From the NCBI GenBank assembly GCA_016872225.1, contig VHAW01000039.1, forward strand, positions 1-12,893: a stretch of 12,893 bases of DNA, read 5' to 3'. The stretch's first letter is position 1. The number at the start of each line of letters is the position of its first letter. This document shows, in pieces, positions 1 through 7,146 of this stretch. Position numbers and translations under genes: made by a program. This DNA comes from Sphingomonadales bacterium (GTDB lineage Bacteria; Bacteroidota; Bacteroidia; UBA7662). A model generated the notes under the pieces. That model did no database searches. It was not told the DNA's origin and saw nothing but the letters and a program-made list of their open reading frames with translations.

Positions 1-2
1 GG

Positions 3-86
3 GATCGAGGAGATGTAGCAGATAGTTATTCGTCAATTGGAAATGACAACTCTGGCGGACAAATTACATTGTCTGTTTACTTCTAA
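3..86 (+). CDS. C-terminal end of an outer-membrane-like protein (5' truncated by window)
   Basis: Only the last 27 codons of a gene that begins before the window are present; the other two plus-strand frames are closed by stops within the first 25 bases. The peptide ends ...GGQITLSVYF followed by TAA. Alternating hydrophobic residues and a terminal Phe are typical of the last strand of an outer-membrane beta-barrel, where the C-terminal aromatic is part of the BAM recognition signal (family knowledge). A strong terminator starts 17 bases after the stop, which supports this being a true gene end. Family and function cannot be told from so little; a surface or secreted beta-rich protein is the inference. 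Confidence 0.6.
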   Translation, partial: DRGDVADSYSSIGNDNSGGQITLSVYF

Positions 87-103
87 TTGAAATCCGATTA
101 AAG

Positions 104-140
104 AAAAATCCCGTAGAATATATTCTGCGGGATTTTTTTT
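104..140 (+). terminator. Rho-independent terminator, potentially bidirectional
   Basis: An inverted repeat pairs 108-118 with 123-133 (core TCCCGTAGAA / TTCTGCGGGA, one G-U pair) around a four-base TATA loop, followed by eight T on the plus strand. Five A precede the stem, so the minus strand also reads stem plus a T run, and the element could stop transcription both ways. It ends the partial gene that stops at 86. Confidence 0.88.
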
Positions 141-405
141 AGAACAAATTGTAAGAAGTACTTGACAATTAAAGCACCATGGTATCTCATTCTTGAAATC
201 AATGAATATTAAGCTAGACATAGAGTCAAATTATTTCCCTTTGTTATATTATAATAGAGCAGCTTAGGGCTTTAAATTTTGTCTATTATTTTATTTTCAC
301 ACATCATGTAGATTTATTTTTTTTGCTTTCGTTTAAATATTTATTTTGTTCAAGCAAGGCGGAACCGAAAAGCCTTACGAGTAGGAAAACCTAAACCACT
401 TTTTT
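141..405. other. AT-rich intergenic region with a possible promoter and leader for the next gene
   Basis: About 265 bases without a supported gene. Near the right end, TTATTTTG (341-348) is one mismatch from the Bacteroidota -7 box TAnnTTTG, and TTTG at 322-325 could be a -33 element, but the spacing of 15 is short of the usual 19-21, so this promoter is weak. Downstream, AAGGC (356-360) can pair with GCCTT (372-376) and TAGG (382-385) with CCTA (390-393), giving two small hairpins in the putative leader. Neither resembles a known riboswitch. Nothing else is recognised. Confidence 0.4.
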
Positions 406-843
406 ATGAAAAAGTTTCTTTTTTTAATTGCAATCATTGTCGGGACATTGACATCCGTCGAAAGTTTCGCACAAGGAAAAGGCCAAATTTGGTTGGGAGG
501 AAATGCTAATGCTAACATCGCACTTTCTCCAGATTTTGCGCTAACATTGGGAGGGGATGGACATTATTTCTTAACAGACAACCTATCGCTGGGTGCTAAT
601 TTAAGCGTTGCAATGGAGGGCGGTGAAACTACCACTGGCCTAACGCCAATGGCTCGCTGTTTTTTGGGCAATATCTTTCCGCAGGTTTCTTTTCAAGTTA
701 TGCCAGAGGGCGGTGGAATTGGGATAGGTGCAGGTTATTGGTACAATTTAAACGACAATGTTAATATTACTCCGGTTGTAAATTTTGACATGGAAACCGA
801 TGCAATTGCGCTTAATATTGGATTTGGAATTAAGTTGAAGTAA
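406..843 (+). CDS. Small secreted beta-barrel-like outer membrane protein
   Basis: A 145-residue protein. It starts with a clear Sec signal peptide: MKK, then a hydrophobic stretch (residues 4-16) and ESFA before Gln23, so cleavage after Ala22 is likely and leaves about 123 residues. The mature part is Gly/Asn-rich and alternates polar and hydrophobic residues in roughly eight segments (about 27-39, 43-57, 60-71, 78-88, 92-98, 103-114, 118-129, 132-145), separated by short turns such as TDN, EGGE and LNDN. This fits a small eight-stranded barrel of the OmpX/OmpW/OmpA-N type, but no family motif is visible and the last residue is Lys rather than an aromatic. The gene stands alone, between an AT-rich leader and its own terminator. 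Its role is unknown; outer-membrane location is inferred. Confidence 0.75.
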   Translation: MKKFLFLIAIIVGTLTSVESFAQGKGQIWLGGNANANIALSPDFALTLGGDGHYFLTDNLSLGANLSVAMEGGETTTGLTPMARCFLGNIFPQVSFQVMPEGGGIGIGAGYWYNLNDNVNITPVVNFDMETDAIALNIGFGIKLK

Positions 844-867
844 ACTGATTTGAACTAAAGATTCTGT

Positions 868-902
868 AGGGCGATGGCTACCAGGCCATCGCCCTTTTTT
901 TT
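868..902 (+). terminator. Rho-independent terminator of the beta-barrel gene
   Basis: A GC-rich 11-bp perfect stem pairs 868-878 (AGGGCGATGGC) with 885-895, with a six-base loop and a run of eight T at 895-902. It lies 24 bases after the stop at 843. The T run is only on the plus-strand side, so it terminates the upstream gene; the converging msrB operon could use the hairpin but has no U tract after it. Confidence 0.92.
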
Positions 903-916
903 GAATAAAATAAAAC

Positions 917-1525
917 TTACTGCTCCGCTTTCTTGAACCCGAGGCTCACCGAATTAATGCAATACCTTAAACCGGTGGGCTTGGGGCCATCATCGAAAAC
1001 GTGCCCTAAATGTCCGTCGCATTGAGCACAACGGACTTCGATCCGTATCATCCCGTGGCTGTAATCCTTGATTTCACGAATACGTTCCGAAGCGATTCCT
1101 TCATAAAAGGAGGGCCAACCGCATCCCGCATCAAATTTGGTTTCTGATCTGAACAGCTCTGCTCCGCAACCTTTACAGACATAGGTTCCCGCCTCCCAAA
1201 ACTGTTCGTAAATGCCTGTGTACGGTCTTTCAGTACCTTGGCGCCGTAACACACGGTATTCTTCGGCGTTTAATCGGTTCCTCCAGGCTTCGTCGGAGAC
1301 AACCCTAAAATCAACGGTCGAATCAACACGCATTTCGTTGGAGCTGGGATTTGTAGCATCTTGCGTCGCCATAAAAGTGTGATTTGAAGTTGGGTTTTGA
1401 GCCAAAAGCCGAAATCCAACAAAAACAGTAAGGAACAAAAATCCATCCAAAGCAAGAGCGGCCACTAGGGGCTTCCAACAGTTGAACCTAAACCTTGATA
1501 TGAATTTGGGGGTAAATTTGGGCAT
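917..1525 (-). CDS. msrB: Peptide-methionine (R)-S-oxide reductase with N-terminal export/anchor segment
   Basis: Reduces methionine-R-sulfoxide in proteins, using thiols for recycling. The MsrB domain occupies about residues 72-198 of 202. Two zinc CxxC pairs are visible (C117/C120 in CKGC and C166/C169 in CAQC), as are GCGWPSF (134-140, whose C135 matches the usual resolving Cys), HLGHVFDDGP (172-181) and RYCIN with catalytic C189. Residues 1-15 are basic and 19-41 hydrophobic, followed by LLAQ, which suggests a signal peptide or membrane anchor and action in the periplasm or envelope. The open frame runs up to 1696, but that extension lies inside the upstream gene in another frame, so the ATG at 1525, 22 bases after that gene, is preferred. 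A start at 1372 would give a cytosolic 151-residue enzyme and cannot be excluded. Last gene of a five-gene minus operon. Confidence 0.93.
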   Translation of the reverse strand: MPKFTPKFISRFRFNCWKPLVAALALDGFLFLTVFVGFRLLAQNPTSNHTFMATQDATNPSSNEMRVDSTVDFRVVSDEAWRNRLNAEEYRVLRRQGTERPYTGIYEQFWEAGTYVCKGCGAELFRSETKFDAGCGWPSFYEGIASERIREIKDYSHGMIRIEVRCAQCDGHLGHVFDDGPKPTGLRYCINSVSLGFKKAEQ

Positions 1526-1547
1526 GAAATTGGACTTTTTTGACAAT

Positions 1548-2021
1548 TTAGCGTTGCCTAAACGTCCAAGTAAAACGAAATTCAGCCACCAATTGTTTTT
1601 GATCGCCGAAACATTGGGAAACCAGCAGTGCCGTGCTGGTATCCCCGCTCTTTTGTAGAGTTTCAAGGCTGGTAAGAAGGTCCTGCATGCCTTCAAAGCG
1701 AAAATGGACTAGTCCTACAGCCTTTTTGTGATACACCGCTTCCATACCCGCTAACAACAGACTAACGCTTTGCCGACGTTGTCGCAAGTACACATAGGCG
1801 GGCAATCCCGTGGACATTTCAGCGCCCATGGCCATGGCCGCAAAGTACATGGAACCGAAAGGGTTACTGTTCCAAAAACAATGTTTCATCCGGATCTCAC
1901 ATCCCTCGCTATCGAGATATGTAATCCTTAAACCCGCTATCCATGCCAGTGGCAGCTTCCAGAGCAGAAAAACCGGAAAAAAGCGAATCCGCCACGGTTT
2001 CAACCAAGATGCGGGCCTCAT
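1548..2021 (-). CDS. DUF4442-type hotdog-fold protein (putative thioesterase)
   Basis: A 157-residue protein resembling the DUF4442 family, whose members adopt a hotdog fold and are often annotated as possible acyl-CoA thioesterases; no substrate is established. Family-like features are the N-terminal hydrophobic helix (about 14-29), the segment FWNSNPFGSMYFAAMAMGAE (49-68) that corresponds to the central hotdog helix, and alternating strands at the C-terminus (about 103-110 and 144-155). The frame is open from a TTG at 2027, but the ATG two codons later (2021) is the better start. It lies 32 bases after the conserved hypothetical gene and 22 before msrB in the same operon. A role in acyl-thioester hydrolysis is inferred from the fold only. 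Confidence 0.75.
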   Translation of the reverse strand: MRPASWLKPWRIRFFPVFLLWKLPLAWIAGLRITYLDSEGCEIRMKHCFWNSNPFGSMYFAAMAMGAEMSTGLPAYVYLRQRRQSVSLLLAGMEAVYHKKAVGLVHFRFEGMQDLLTSLETLQKSGDTSTALLVSQCFGDQKQLVAEFRFTWTFRQR

Positions 2022-2053
2022 GGTCAATTCATTATTATATGTAAAATTGTAAA

Positions 2054-2434
2054 TTAAATTTCATCCAAGTCCAAGATTTCGGAGCGAGGGTACGGCAAGT
2101 AAACAAAAATGGACTGCTGGGGCATCGCCACAAAAACACACATAAAATCGTTGGGGTCTTTCCAGCTTTGCTTAAAAGCAGAGAATTGCTCTCTGGTCAA
2201 AAGGCCTTTTTTAATAAATTCCTCCATGACGGAAGCTCGAACACTCCAGCGGGTATCCAATTGCCTATGGTCTAGAAGGGGCCTACCAAGCTCCACGGGC
2301 TGACCATCATACGCGACGAAGATAGGGTACTTGGAAGTACCGCTGTCCAGAATTTCGTGCGCAATCCCCTGGAGATAAGAGGCATAATATCCCAAATCCC
2401 GTTCCAGTTCAGTCCATTCCCCCTTTTGTTCCAT
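2054..2434 (-). CDS. Conserved hypothetical protein (Bacteroidota family, function unknown)
   Basis: A 126-residue soluble, acidic protein without signal peptide or membrane segment. I recognise its pattern (ERDLGYYASYLQGIA at 11-25, YPIFVA at 36-41, LGRPLLD at 49-55, DFMCVFVAMP at 96-105, IFVYLPY at 109-115) as that of a small family recurring in Bacteroidota genomes, but know no function. Predicted alternation of helix (8-30) and strands (37-42, 97-103, 108-113) suggests a compact alpha/beta fold. An upstream in-frame GTG (2440) is possible; the ATG at 2434 is preferred. It lies 27 bases after rlmD and 32 before the DUF4442 gene, within the same operon, so co-expression with an rRNA methyltransferase is likely. 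No function is assigned. Confidence 0.85.
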   Translation of the reverse strand: MEQKGEWTELERDLGYYASYLQGIAHEILDSGTSKYPIFVAYDGQPVELGRPLLDHRQLDTRWSVRASVMEEFIKKGLLTREQFSAFKQSWKDPNDFMCVFVAMPQQSIFVYLPYPRSEILDLDEI

Positions 2435-2461
2435 GATCACAACATTCTTAAATATGCAAAT

Positions 2462-3889
2462 TTAACGCCTTAAAAGAAGCGCTATGTTTTCTATATGTGC
2501 GGTCTGCGGAAACAAATCCACCGGACGAAACCGCACTAAACGGTACTTCTCATTCAGGGCCCGCAAATCCCGAGCCTGCGTGGCTGCATTGCATGAAACG
2601 TAAACGATACGTTCAGCGTTGCTTTTTGACAACATTTCAACAACATCCGTATGCATCCCGGCGCGAGGCGGATCTACCACCACCACTTTGGGCCGTCCAT
2701 GCGCCTCATAAAAATCCTCGTTCAAGAGGTGCGTCATATCCCCTGCATAAAATTCGGCGTTACAAATTCCGTTAGCCGCGGCATTACGACGCGCATCTTC
2801 TACCGCGGCTTCCACGTATTCAATTCCAATCACTTTGGAGGCATGGCGTGCCAAGAACAACGCAATGCTTCCCGTACCCGTATAGAGATCGTAAACCAAT
2901 TCATCACCTTGCAAGGCGCACCAATCCAACGCGGTTCGGTACAGAGCAAGGGCCTGACCAGGATTGGTTTGAAAAAAAGAGGTAGCTGAGATGCCAAAAT
3001 GCAATCCGTCCAAGGTTTCAGTAATGCGATTTTGTCCATGATATACCTGAATATCAAGTCCTTCTAAACTATCGTTAGCCTTGGAATTAATGGTATAAAG
3101 CCATTGTTGAACCTGCGGCAATAAGAGCATTAGGGCCTCCATATACCGAGCAAGATCCTCGGGTCTATCTTCCGAAACAGAAAGCAATACCATCCATTGC
3201 CCATCTACCGTGTTTCGTAACATCAAATTACGCAAATAGCCCTGGCGAGATCGAATATCATAGAAGTCAAGTTCTAGCTCTAGCGCCTTGTTGTAAAATG
3301 AATTACGAATCAAATCAGCGGCCTCATCCATCAGATAGCAGGTTTCAATATGAAGAATTCGTTCAAATCGTCCGCTCAAATGAAACCCGACCCCGGGAAT
3401 TGGGAAATCTGTCGATGGATTCTCTTTATTTCGTAACAATTCTTCTTTGGTCAACCACCGGTGGTTGGTAAATGTGAATTCAAGTTTATTGCGGAATCGG
3501 TAGATTTCTGGGGCAGGCAGGGCAGGGTCCACTTGCACGCCCTCCAGGGAAATGCCTCCGATCCGGGTAAGAGCATCATGCACTTGTTTGGTTTTGTACA
3601 CCAATTGAGTGGCGTAATCCATGTTTTGCCACTTACAGCCTCCGCATATCCCGAAGTGCTGGCATACCGGGTTCACCCTGTGAACAGAGGGTTCCAACAG
3701 TTCCACCACCCGGCCATGGGCGTAACGTACTTTGTTGAGGTAAATCTGTACCTGCACCCGATCCCCGGGCATGCCTCCCTCCACAAAAACCACCTTTTCA
3801 TCGACCTTGGCAACCCCCATGCCATCCACGCCAATGTCGGTGACAAGGCATTCCACCACGAGCATTGGTTTGAGAGTAGATCGACGCAT
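2462..3889 (-). CDS. rlmD: 23S rRNA (uracil-C5)-methyltransferase, RlmD/TrmA family
   Basis: Methylates uracil C5 in 23S rRNA (U1939 for the RlmD group) with S-adenosylmethionine. The 475-residue chain has an N-terminal TRAM domain (about 9-66), then the iron-sulfur cysteines C76, C82, C85 (CQHFGICGGC) and a probable fourth, C184. The C-terminal Rossmann methyltransferase has FFQTN (305-309), the SAM loop YDLYTGTGS (333-341), VDPPRAGM (405-412), the nucleophile C433 in YVSCNAATQARDL, and E467 in HIEN as the likely general base. All key residues are intact. An in-frame TTG at 3910 is possible, but the ATG at 3889 fits the family N-terminus. It follows the hydrolase gene by 17 bases. The precise uridine (U1939 or U747, as in RlmCD) cannot be told from sequence alone. 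Confidence 0.93.
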   Translation of the reverse strand: MRRSTLKPMLVVECLVTDIGVDGMGVAKVDEKVVFVEGGMPGDRVQVQIYLNKVRYAHGRVVELLEPSVHRVNPVCQHFGICGGCKWQNMDYATQLVYKTKQVHDALTRIGGISLEGVQVDPALPAPEIYRFRNKLEFTFTNHRWLTKEELLRNKENPSTDFPIPGVGFHLSGRFERILHIETCYLMDEAADLIRNSFYNKALELELDFYDIRSRQGYLRNLMLRNTVDGQWMVLLSVSEDRPEDLARYMEALMLLLPQVQQWLYTINSKANDSLEGLDIQVYHGQNRITETLDGLHFGISATSFFQTNPGQALALYRTALDWCALQGDELVYDLYTGTGSIALFLARHASKVIGIEYVEAAVEDARRNAAANGICNAEFYAGDMTHLLNEDFYEAHGRPKVVVVDPPRAGMHTDVVEMLSKSNAERIVYVSCNAATQARDLRALNEKYRLVRFRPVDLFPQTAHIENIALLLRR

Positions 3890-3906
3890 GCGGTAATAGT
3901 TTAATA

Positions 3907-4731
3907 TCAATACCGCCTTTGATGCTGATCCAGAAAATGAGTCAGAACCTGCAGGAAGAGATCAGGAGCATCGGCATGAACCCAATGACCTGCCCCCGGA
4001 ATCGTGTGAAATTCGGAGCGCGGAAAGCGCTCACGGATAGAAATAAAATCTTCTTCGGTAACATAATTTGAGTTTTGACCCCGCACCAACATCGCTGGGA
4101 TTGCCAAAGGAGCATGCGACGGAAGAGATGCCCCTATCGAAGCCAAAGAACGACTCAGCGGCTCTAGAGCGATCCTCCATCGAAAACGCCCTTGTTCATC
4201 GCGCTCTATATTCTTGAGGATAAACATCCTGGTCGATAGGTCTGGAATTTCTATCCTCAATGCCGCATCCAAGTCTCCTCGGCTTTGCCAGACCGTGAGA
4301 TCCAAGGCCTGCATAGCGGCGAGCATCCTCGCGTGTTGATCCAAGGTGTAGGCTTTGGGGGCTATATCCACAACGGTCAGAGATTGCAAGCGGGATGGAA
4401 AGAGCGCAGCAAAACGCATCGCCGCCTTCCCTCCCATAGAATGACCCACCAAATGAATCTTGATAAGGCCTCTTTGGCCCATCCAACGACCTAAATCTTC
4501 GGCCAACAAATCGTAACCAAATTCATCGGAATGAAAGGATTTGCCGTGGTTGCGCTGATCGGGGAGAAAAACCCTGAACTGCTGTTCCAAACGACGGGCA
4601 ATGGTCATCCAATTATCGCCAGAACCAAAAACACCATGGAGAATGACCACATCCGGTCCTTGACCGGTTTCTAAAACATGCCATGATGCTTCCAAAGGCG
4701 AATTGGAGATTATAACCTTAGGGCTTTTCAT
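3907..4731 (-). CDS. Alpha/beta-fold hydrolase, YbfF/ABHD11-like esterase
   Basis: A 274-residue cytosolic hydrolase. Features of the YbfF/ABHD11 esterase group are LHGVFGSGDNW (31-41, oxyanion-hole region), LPDQRNHGKSFHS (56-68), the nucleophile elbow GHSMGG (S98), VVDIAPKAY (120-128) and GAGHWVHADAP (246-256), with H249 as the catalytic His. The acid is probably D122, the position reported for YbfF, which is inferred here. Family members cleave short acyl esters or acyl-thioesters; the natural substrate is unknown. First gene of the minus operon, with a TACCTTTG -7 box 12 bases before its ATG, so its leader should be very short. The next gene, rlmD, starts 17 bases after its stop. Confidence 0.9.
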   Translation of the reverse strand: MKSPKVIISNSPLEASWHVLETGQGPDVVILHGVFGSGDNWMTIARRLEQQFRVFLPDQRNHGKSFHSDEFGYDLLAEDLGRWMGQRGLIKIHLVGHSMGGKAAMRFAALFPSRLQSLTVVDIAPKAYTLDQHARMLAAMQALDLTVWQSRGDLDAALRIEIPDLSTRMFILKNIERDEQGRFRWRIALEPLSRSLASIGASLPSHAPLAIPAMLVRGQNSNYVTEEDFISIRERFPRSEFHTIPGAGHWVHADAPDLFLQVLTHFLDQHQRRY

Positions 4732-4742
4732 TTCGAGGTGGG

Positions 4743-4750
4743 CAAAGGTA
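4743..4750 (-). promoter_or_regulatory. Bacteroidota -7 promoter box for the hydrolase-rlmD-msrB operon
   Basis: On the minus strand the sequence TACCTTTG matches the TAnnTTTG consensus exactly, 11 bases upstream of the ATG at 4731. Transcription would start about 4736-4739, giving a leader of only a few bases. No clear -33 TTG lies at the usual distance; only a T-rich patch (minus strand of 4776-4779) is near. Confidence 0.6.
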
Positions 4751-4794
4751 CGGCCTTCTTTTTGTTAGCCTTCTTAAAACCTTTTGGCCGATAA

Positions 4795-5745
4795 ATGGTC
4801 ATTATAACAGGTTCTTTGGTGTCCATGACTCCCCGTTTTCTCTTTATTCCCTCCTGGGAACCCCAAACCAGCATTTGCGATATCCTCAAGGTATTTCCTA
4901 CCGTTGGGGCTGAACTGGGGCGGTTGGGGGTACCTGCAACGCTGGTGCATAATTGCATCACCGTGGATGAGGTGGCCAATTATATGGGGTGGAACCCCTA
5001 TGCCTTGCTTCGTTTCTTGATTCCTTTGTCGAATGCTGATTCTGTTCCTGAATCGTTGCTTACGATCAAGGGCGTGAAATCCTTGTCTTATGTCGGACTT
5101 ATACAAGAATTACGGACCGAACATATACGCCTTTTTGGGGGGTATATAAGCCCTATACGGAAGCAATGGGGTCGCTGGGAAAGCGAGGGCTACCCCTCTC
5201 AGCTACCGATTCTTTCGACACTTAAAGACAAATTCGAAACTCTGTGCGCTGAAATTTCTTGTCATTTTCTTTTGGAGGAAGAGGTGTTGTTTCCTTATCT
5301 GATGGAACTTCAACAGGCTTGTTCTGCACAAATTTCCCAACAAGAAGCCTTCAAAATTTTGGAAAACAAATCTTTCCCCGTTGATGAAGAAATTATCGCT
5401 TTGGTGCATTTATTCGAATATTTGTTATCGCATTTTCCCTCAGAATTCAAAGCGTCACCCGATTCTTCCTTTTCCAATTTAAACAATGCTGAGGCAAGCT
5501 CTAAATCCGCTAAAAATCAAGAGGTTCCTGACTCCGAAAATGTTAGTCGTATTCCCGCTATGAATGGAAACCAACCTCGTCTAATTAATCCATTTTTGAG
5601 CGCGAAAGACCTGCAGCATGGGCGTGAACTTTGGGCCAATCTCATAGCATTCAGACAAAGCTGGATGCAGCACGAGGCCAAAGAGACCGACGAGCTCTTT
5701 CCCCGTATCCTGGAGCTTGAAAACCATTTGCTTCGCAAAAACTAA
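4795..5745 (+). CDS. Hemerythrin-like di-iron protein related to Ric/YtfE/ScdA, divergent
   Basis: A 316-residue protein. Residues 25-75 (SICDILKVFPTVGAELGRLGVP...) resemble the ScdA/DUF542 N-terminal domain of Ric iron-sulfur cluster repair proteins, but the usual Cys-Cys pair is missing; only C54 (in VHNC) lies nearby. A four-helix hemerythrin-like region follows. H110, H157 with E161 (HFLLE...LFP), H205, and H293 with E297 (HEAKE...LFPR) match in order and spacing the six di-iron ligands of E. coli YtfE (H84, H129/E133, H160, H204/E208). Between H205 and H293 there is about 44 residues more than in YtfE, much of it a Ser/Asn-rich stretch (about 215-265). Role in repair of oxidatively or nitrosatively damaged Fe-S or di-iron centres is inferred. 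Start is uncertain: ATG 4795 or ATG 4825. Divergent from the hydrolase operon. Confidence 0.7.
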   Translation: MVIITGSLVSMTPRFLFIPSWEPQTSICDILKVFPTVGAELGRLGVPATLVHNCITVDEVANYMGWNPYALLRFLIPLSNADSVPESLLTIKGVKSLSYVGLIQELRTEHIRLFGGYISPIRKQWGRWESEGYPSQLPILSTLKDKFETLCAEISCHFLLEEEVLFPYLMELQQACSAQISQQEAFKILENKSFPVDEEIIALVHLFEYLLSHFPSEFKASPDSSFSNLNNAEASSKSAKNQEVPDSENVSRIPAMNGNQPRLINPFLSAKDLQHGRELWANLIAFRQSWMQHEAKETDELFPRILELENHLLRKN

Positions 5746-5759
5746 TTGAACTATCTTTG
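5727..5759 (+). promoter_or_regulatory. Bacteroidota-type promoter for the dehydrogenase operon
   Basis: TTTG at 5727-5730 and TATCTTTG at 5752-5759 are separated by 21 bases, matching the phylum consensus TTTG-N(19-21)-TAnnTTTG. Transcription should begin about 5764, leaving a leader near 29 bases before the ATG at 5793. The -33 element sits inside the last codons of the preceding gene. AAGGGA (5780-5785) is a modest Shine-Dalgarno-like sequence. Confidence 0.75.
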
Positions 5760-5792
5760 AGTAACCTGGAAGTATAACGAAGGGAACTCTTT

Positions 5793-7133
5793 ATGTCTAA
5801 TAGTCAAGTTATTGAGAGGCTACAAGCCTTTGAGAGGCAATCCCCTGAAATTGTTTTTGAATGGAATGATGCAAGGACTGGGGCAAGAGGTTGGGCGGTA
5901 CTCAATTCCTTAAGGGGCGGTGCTGCAGGGGGTGGAACCCGAATGCGTAAAGGATTGGACAGGCGGGAGGTAGAATCCCTTGCTAAAACCATGGAAATTA
6001 AATTTACCATTTCTGGACCAGCAATTGGTGGGGCAAAATCAGGCATCGACTTTGACCCGGCAGACCCTCGCAAAGAAGAGGTTTTACGCCGTTGGTACAA
6101 GGCCCTCGATCCTTTACTTAAAAATTATTATGGAACTGGGGGAGATTTGAATGTAGATGAAATCCATGAGGTTATTCCCTATACGTTGGTCAATGATCTG
6201 CAGCATCCTCAACAGGGAGTCGTGCAAGGCCGTTTTGGGCGTTCACTGTGTGAAATGCGCATCGAACAACTTCAGGAAGGGGTTAGCCTGCCGATTCATA
6301 ATGCAGAATTAAGCCCTCAACACCCTCATGCTCCCCAGTCCGCCTACACAGTAGCCGACTTGATCACCGGTTGGGGAGTTGCAGAGTCGATTCTCTCTTA
6401 TTATGCTTGCAAGGCGGGAACATTGCTCCCTGCGGATAGCGAAGGTTCCTGGATTATCCAAGGACACCCATCCTTTAAGGGACGCAAAGTGCTGATCCAG
6501 GGCTGGGGTAATGTCGCTGCATCCACAGCATACTATCTGTGTTATGCAGGGATGCGCATCCAGGGTATCCTGGACCGAGAATACGGTTGGTTGGCCAGAG
6601 ACGGTGAGCCTATGGATTTGGCACAATGCCTCTCCATGCTCCAAAACAGATTAGGAAATGCCTTGAATCCTGAACAAAACGGGGTTGAGCAACGCAGTCA
6701 AATGGAGGCCTGCTTTTGGCAACAGCAAGCGGATGTGTTCGTTCCTGCAGCAGCTTCACGCTTGGTCACCCTTGAACAAATTAATTCTCTAATGGACAAT
6801 GGATTAGAGCTCGTTTCATCCGGCGCTAATGTGCCCTTTGCGGACCCTGAAATTTTCATGGGACCAATCTCCAAGGCCGTCGATAACCGGATTGCACTGA
6901 TTCCTGATTTTGTGGCAAATTGCGGAATGGCCCGTGTGTTTGGATACCTAATGCAAGAAAATGCAGCGGTCAATGCCCGGGCAATTTTCCGTGATGTGGC
7001 TACTGTAATCCGTGAATCAGTTATACACTGTATGCCTTCCGGGGTATCCAAATCCTTTAAAGATATTGCAAATCAATTAAGCCTACGCGCTTATGAAAGA
7101 GCGCTGAATAAACTCATGTCTCCAAATCCCTAA
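5793..7133 (+). CDS. Glu/Leu/Phe/Val dehydrogenase family protein
   Basis: NAD(P)-dependent oxidative deamination of an amino acid to its 2-oxo acid (family role). The 446-residue chain has the dimerisation/catalytic domain with GGGTRMRKG (46-54), K70, GPAIGGAKSGIDF (75-87, K82 expected to be catalytic) and TGGDLNVDE (115-123, D118). The Rossmann domain has KVLIQGWGNVAAS (232-244, GxGxxA), VPAAAS (317-322), SGANVPF (343-349) and IPDFVANCGMARVFGY (370-385). Residues about 138-185 form a segment longer than in classical GDH or LeuDH. The substrate cannot be fixed from sequence; glutamate and branched-chain amino acids are both possible. It has its own promoter and is followed after 13 bases by mscS, so it heads an operon. 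Confidence 0.9.
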   Translation: MSNSQVIERLQAFERQSPEIVFEWNDARTGARGWAVLNSLRGGAAGGGTRMRKGLDRREVESLAKTMEIKFTISGPAIGGAKSGIDFDPADPRKEEVLRRWYKALDPLLKNYYGTGGDLNVDEIHEVIPYTLVNDLQHPQQGVVQGRFGRSLCEMRIEQLQEGVSLPIHNAELSPQHPHAPQSAYTVADLITGWGVAESILSYYACKAGTLLPADSEGSWIIQGHPSFKGRKVLIQGWGNVAASTAYYLCYAGMRIQGILDREYGWLARDGEPMDLAQCLSMLQNRLGNALNPEQNGVEQRSQMEACFWQQQADVFVPAAASRLVTLEQINSLMDNGLELVSSGANVPFADPEIFMGPISKAVDNRIALIPDFVANCGMARVFGYLMQENAAVNARAIFRDVATVIRESVIHCMPSGVSKSFKDIANQLSLRAYERALNKLMSPNP

Positions 7134-7146
7134 CCGATATAACCCT

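Noticed and set aside
33..221. 62-residue minus-strand open frame
   Set aside because: It runs across the partial gene end and the strong terminator at 104-140, has no recognisable pattern, and lies in AT-rich DNA.
162..255. E. coli-like TTGACA (162-167) and TATAAT (250-255)
   Set aside because: They are far too distant to form one promoter, and the primary sigma factor of this phylum uses the TTG/TAnnTTTG consensus; likely chance in AT-rich DNA.
1526..1696. 57-residue N-terminal extension of MsrB
   Set aside because: It lies in the DUF4442 gene in another frame; the ATG at 1525 gives a plausible signal sequence and normal operon spacing.
3461..3904. 147-residue plus-strand open frame opposite rlmD
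   Set aside because: It is a shadow of the TRAM/Fe-S part of RlmD, where conserved motifs fix the coding strand.
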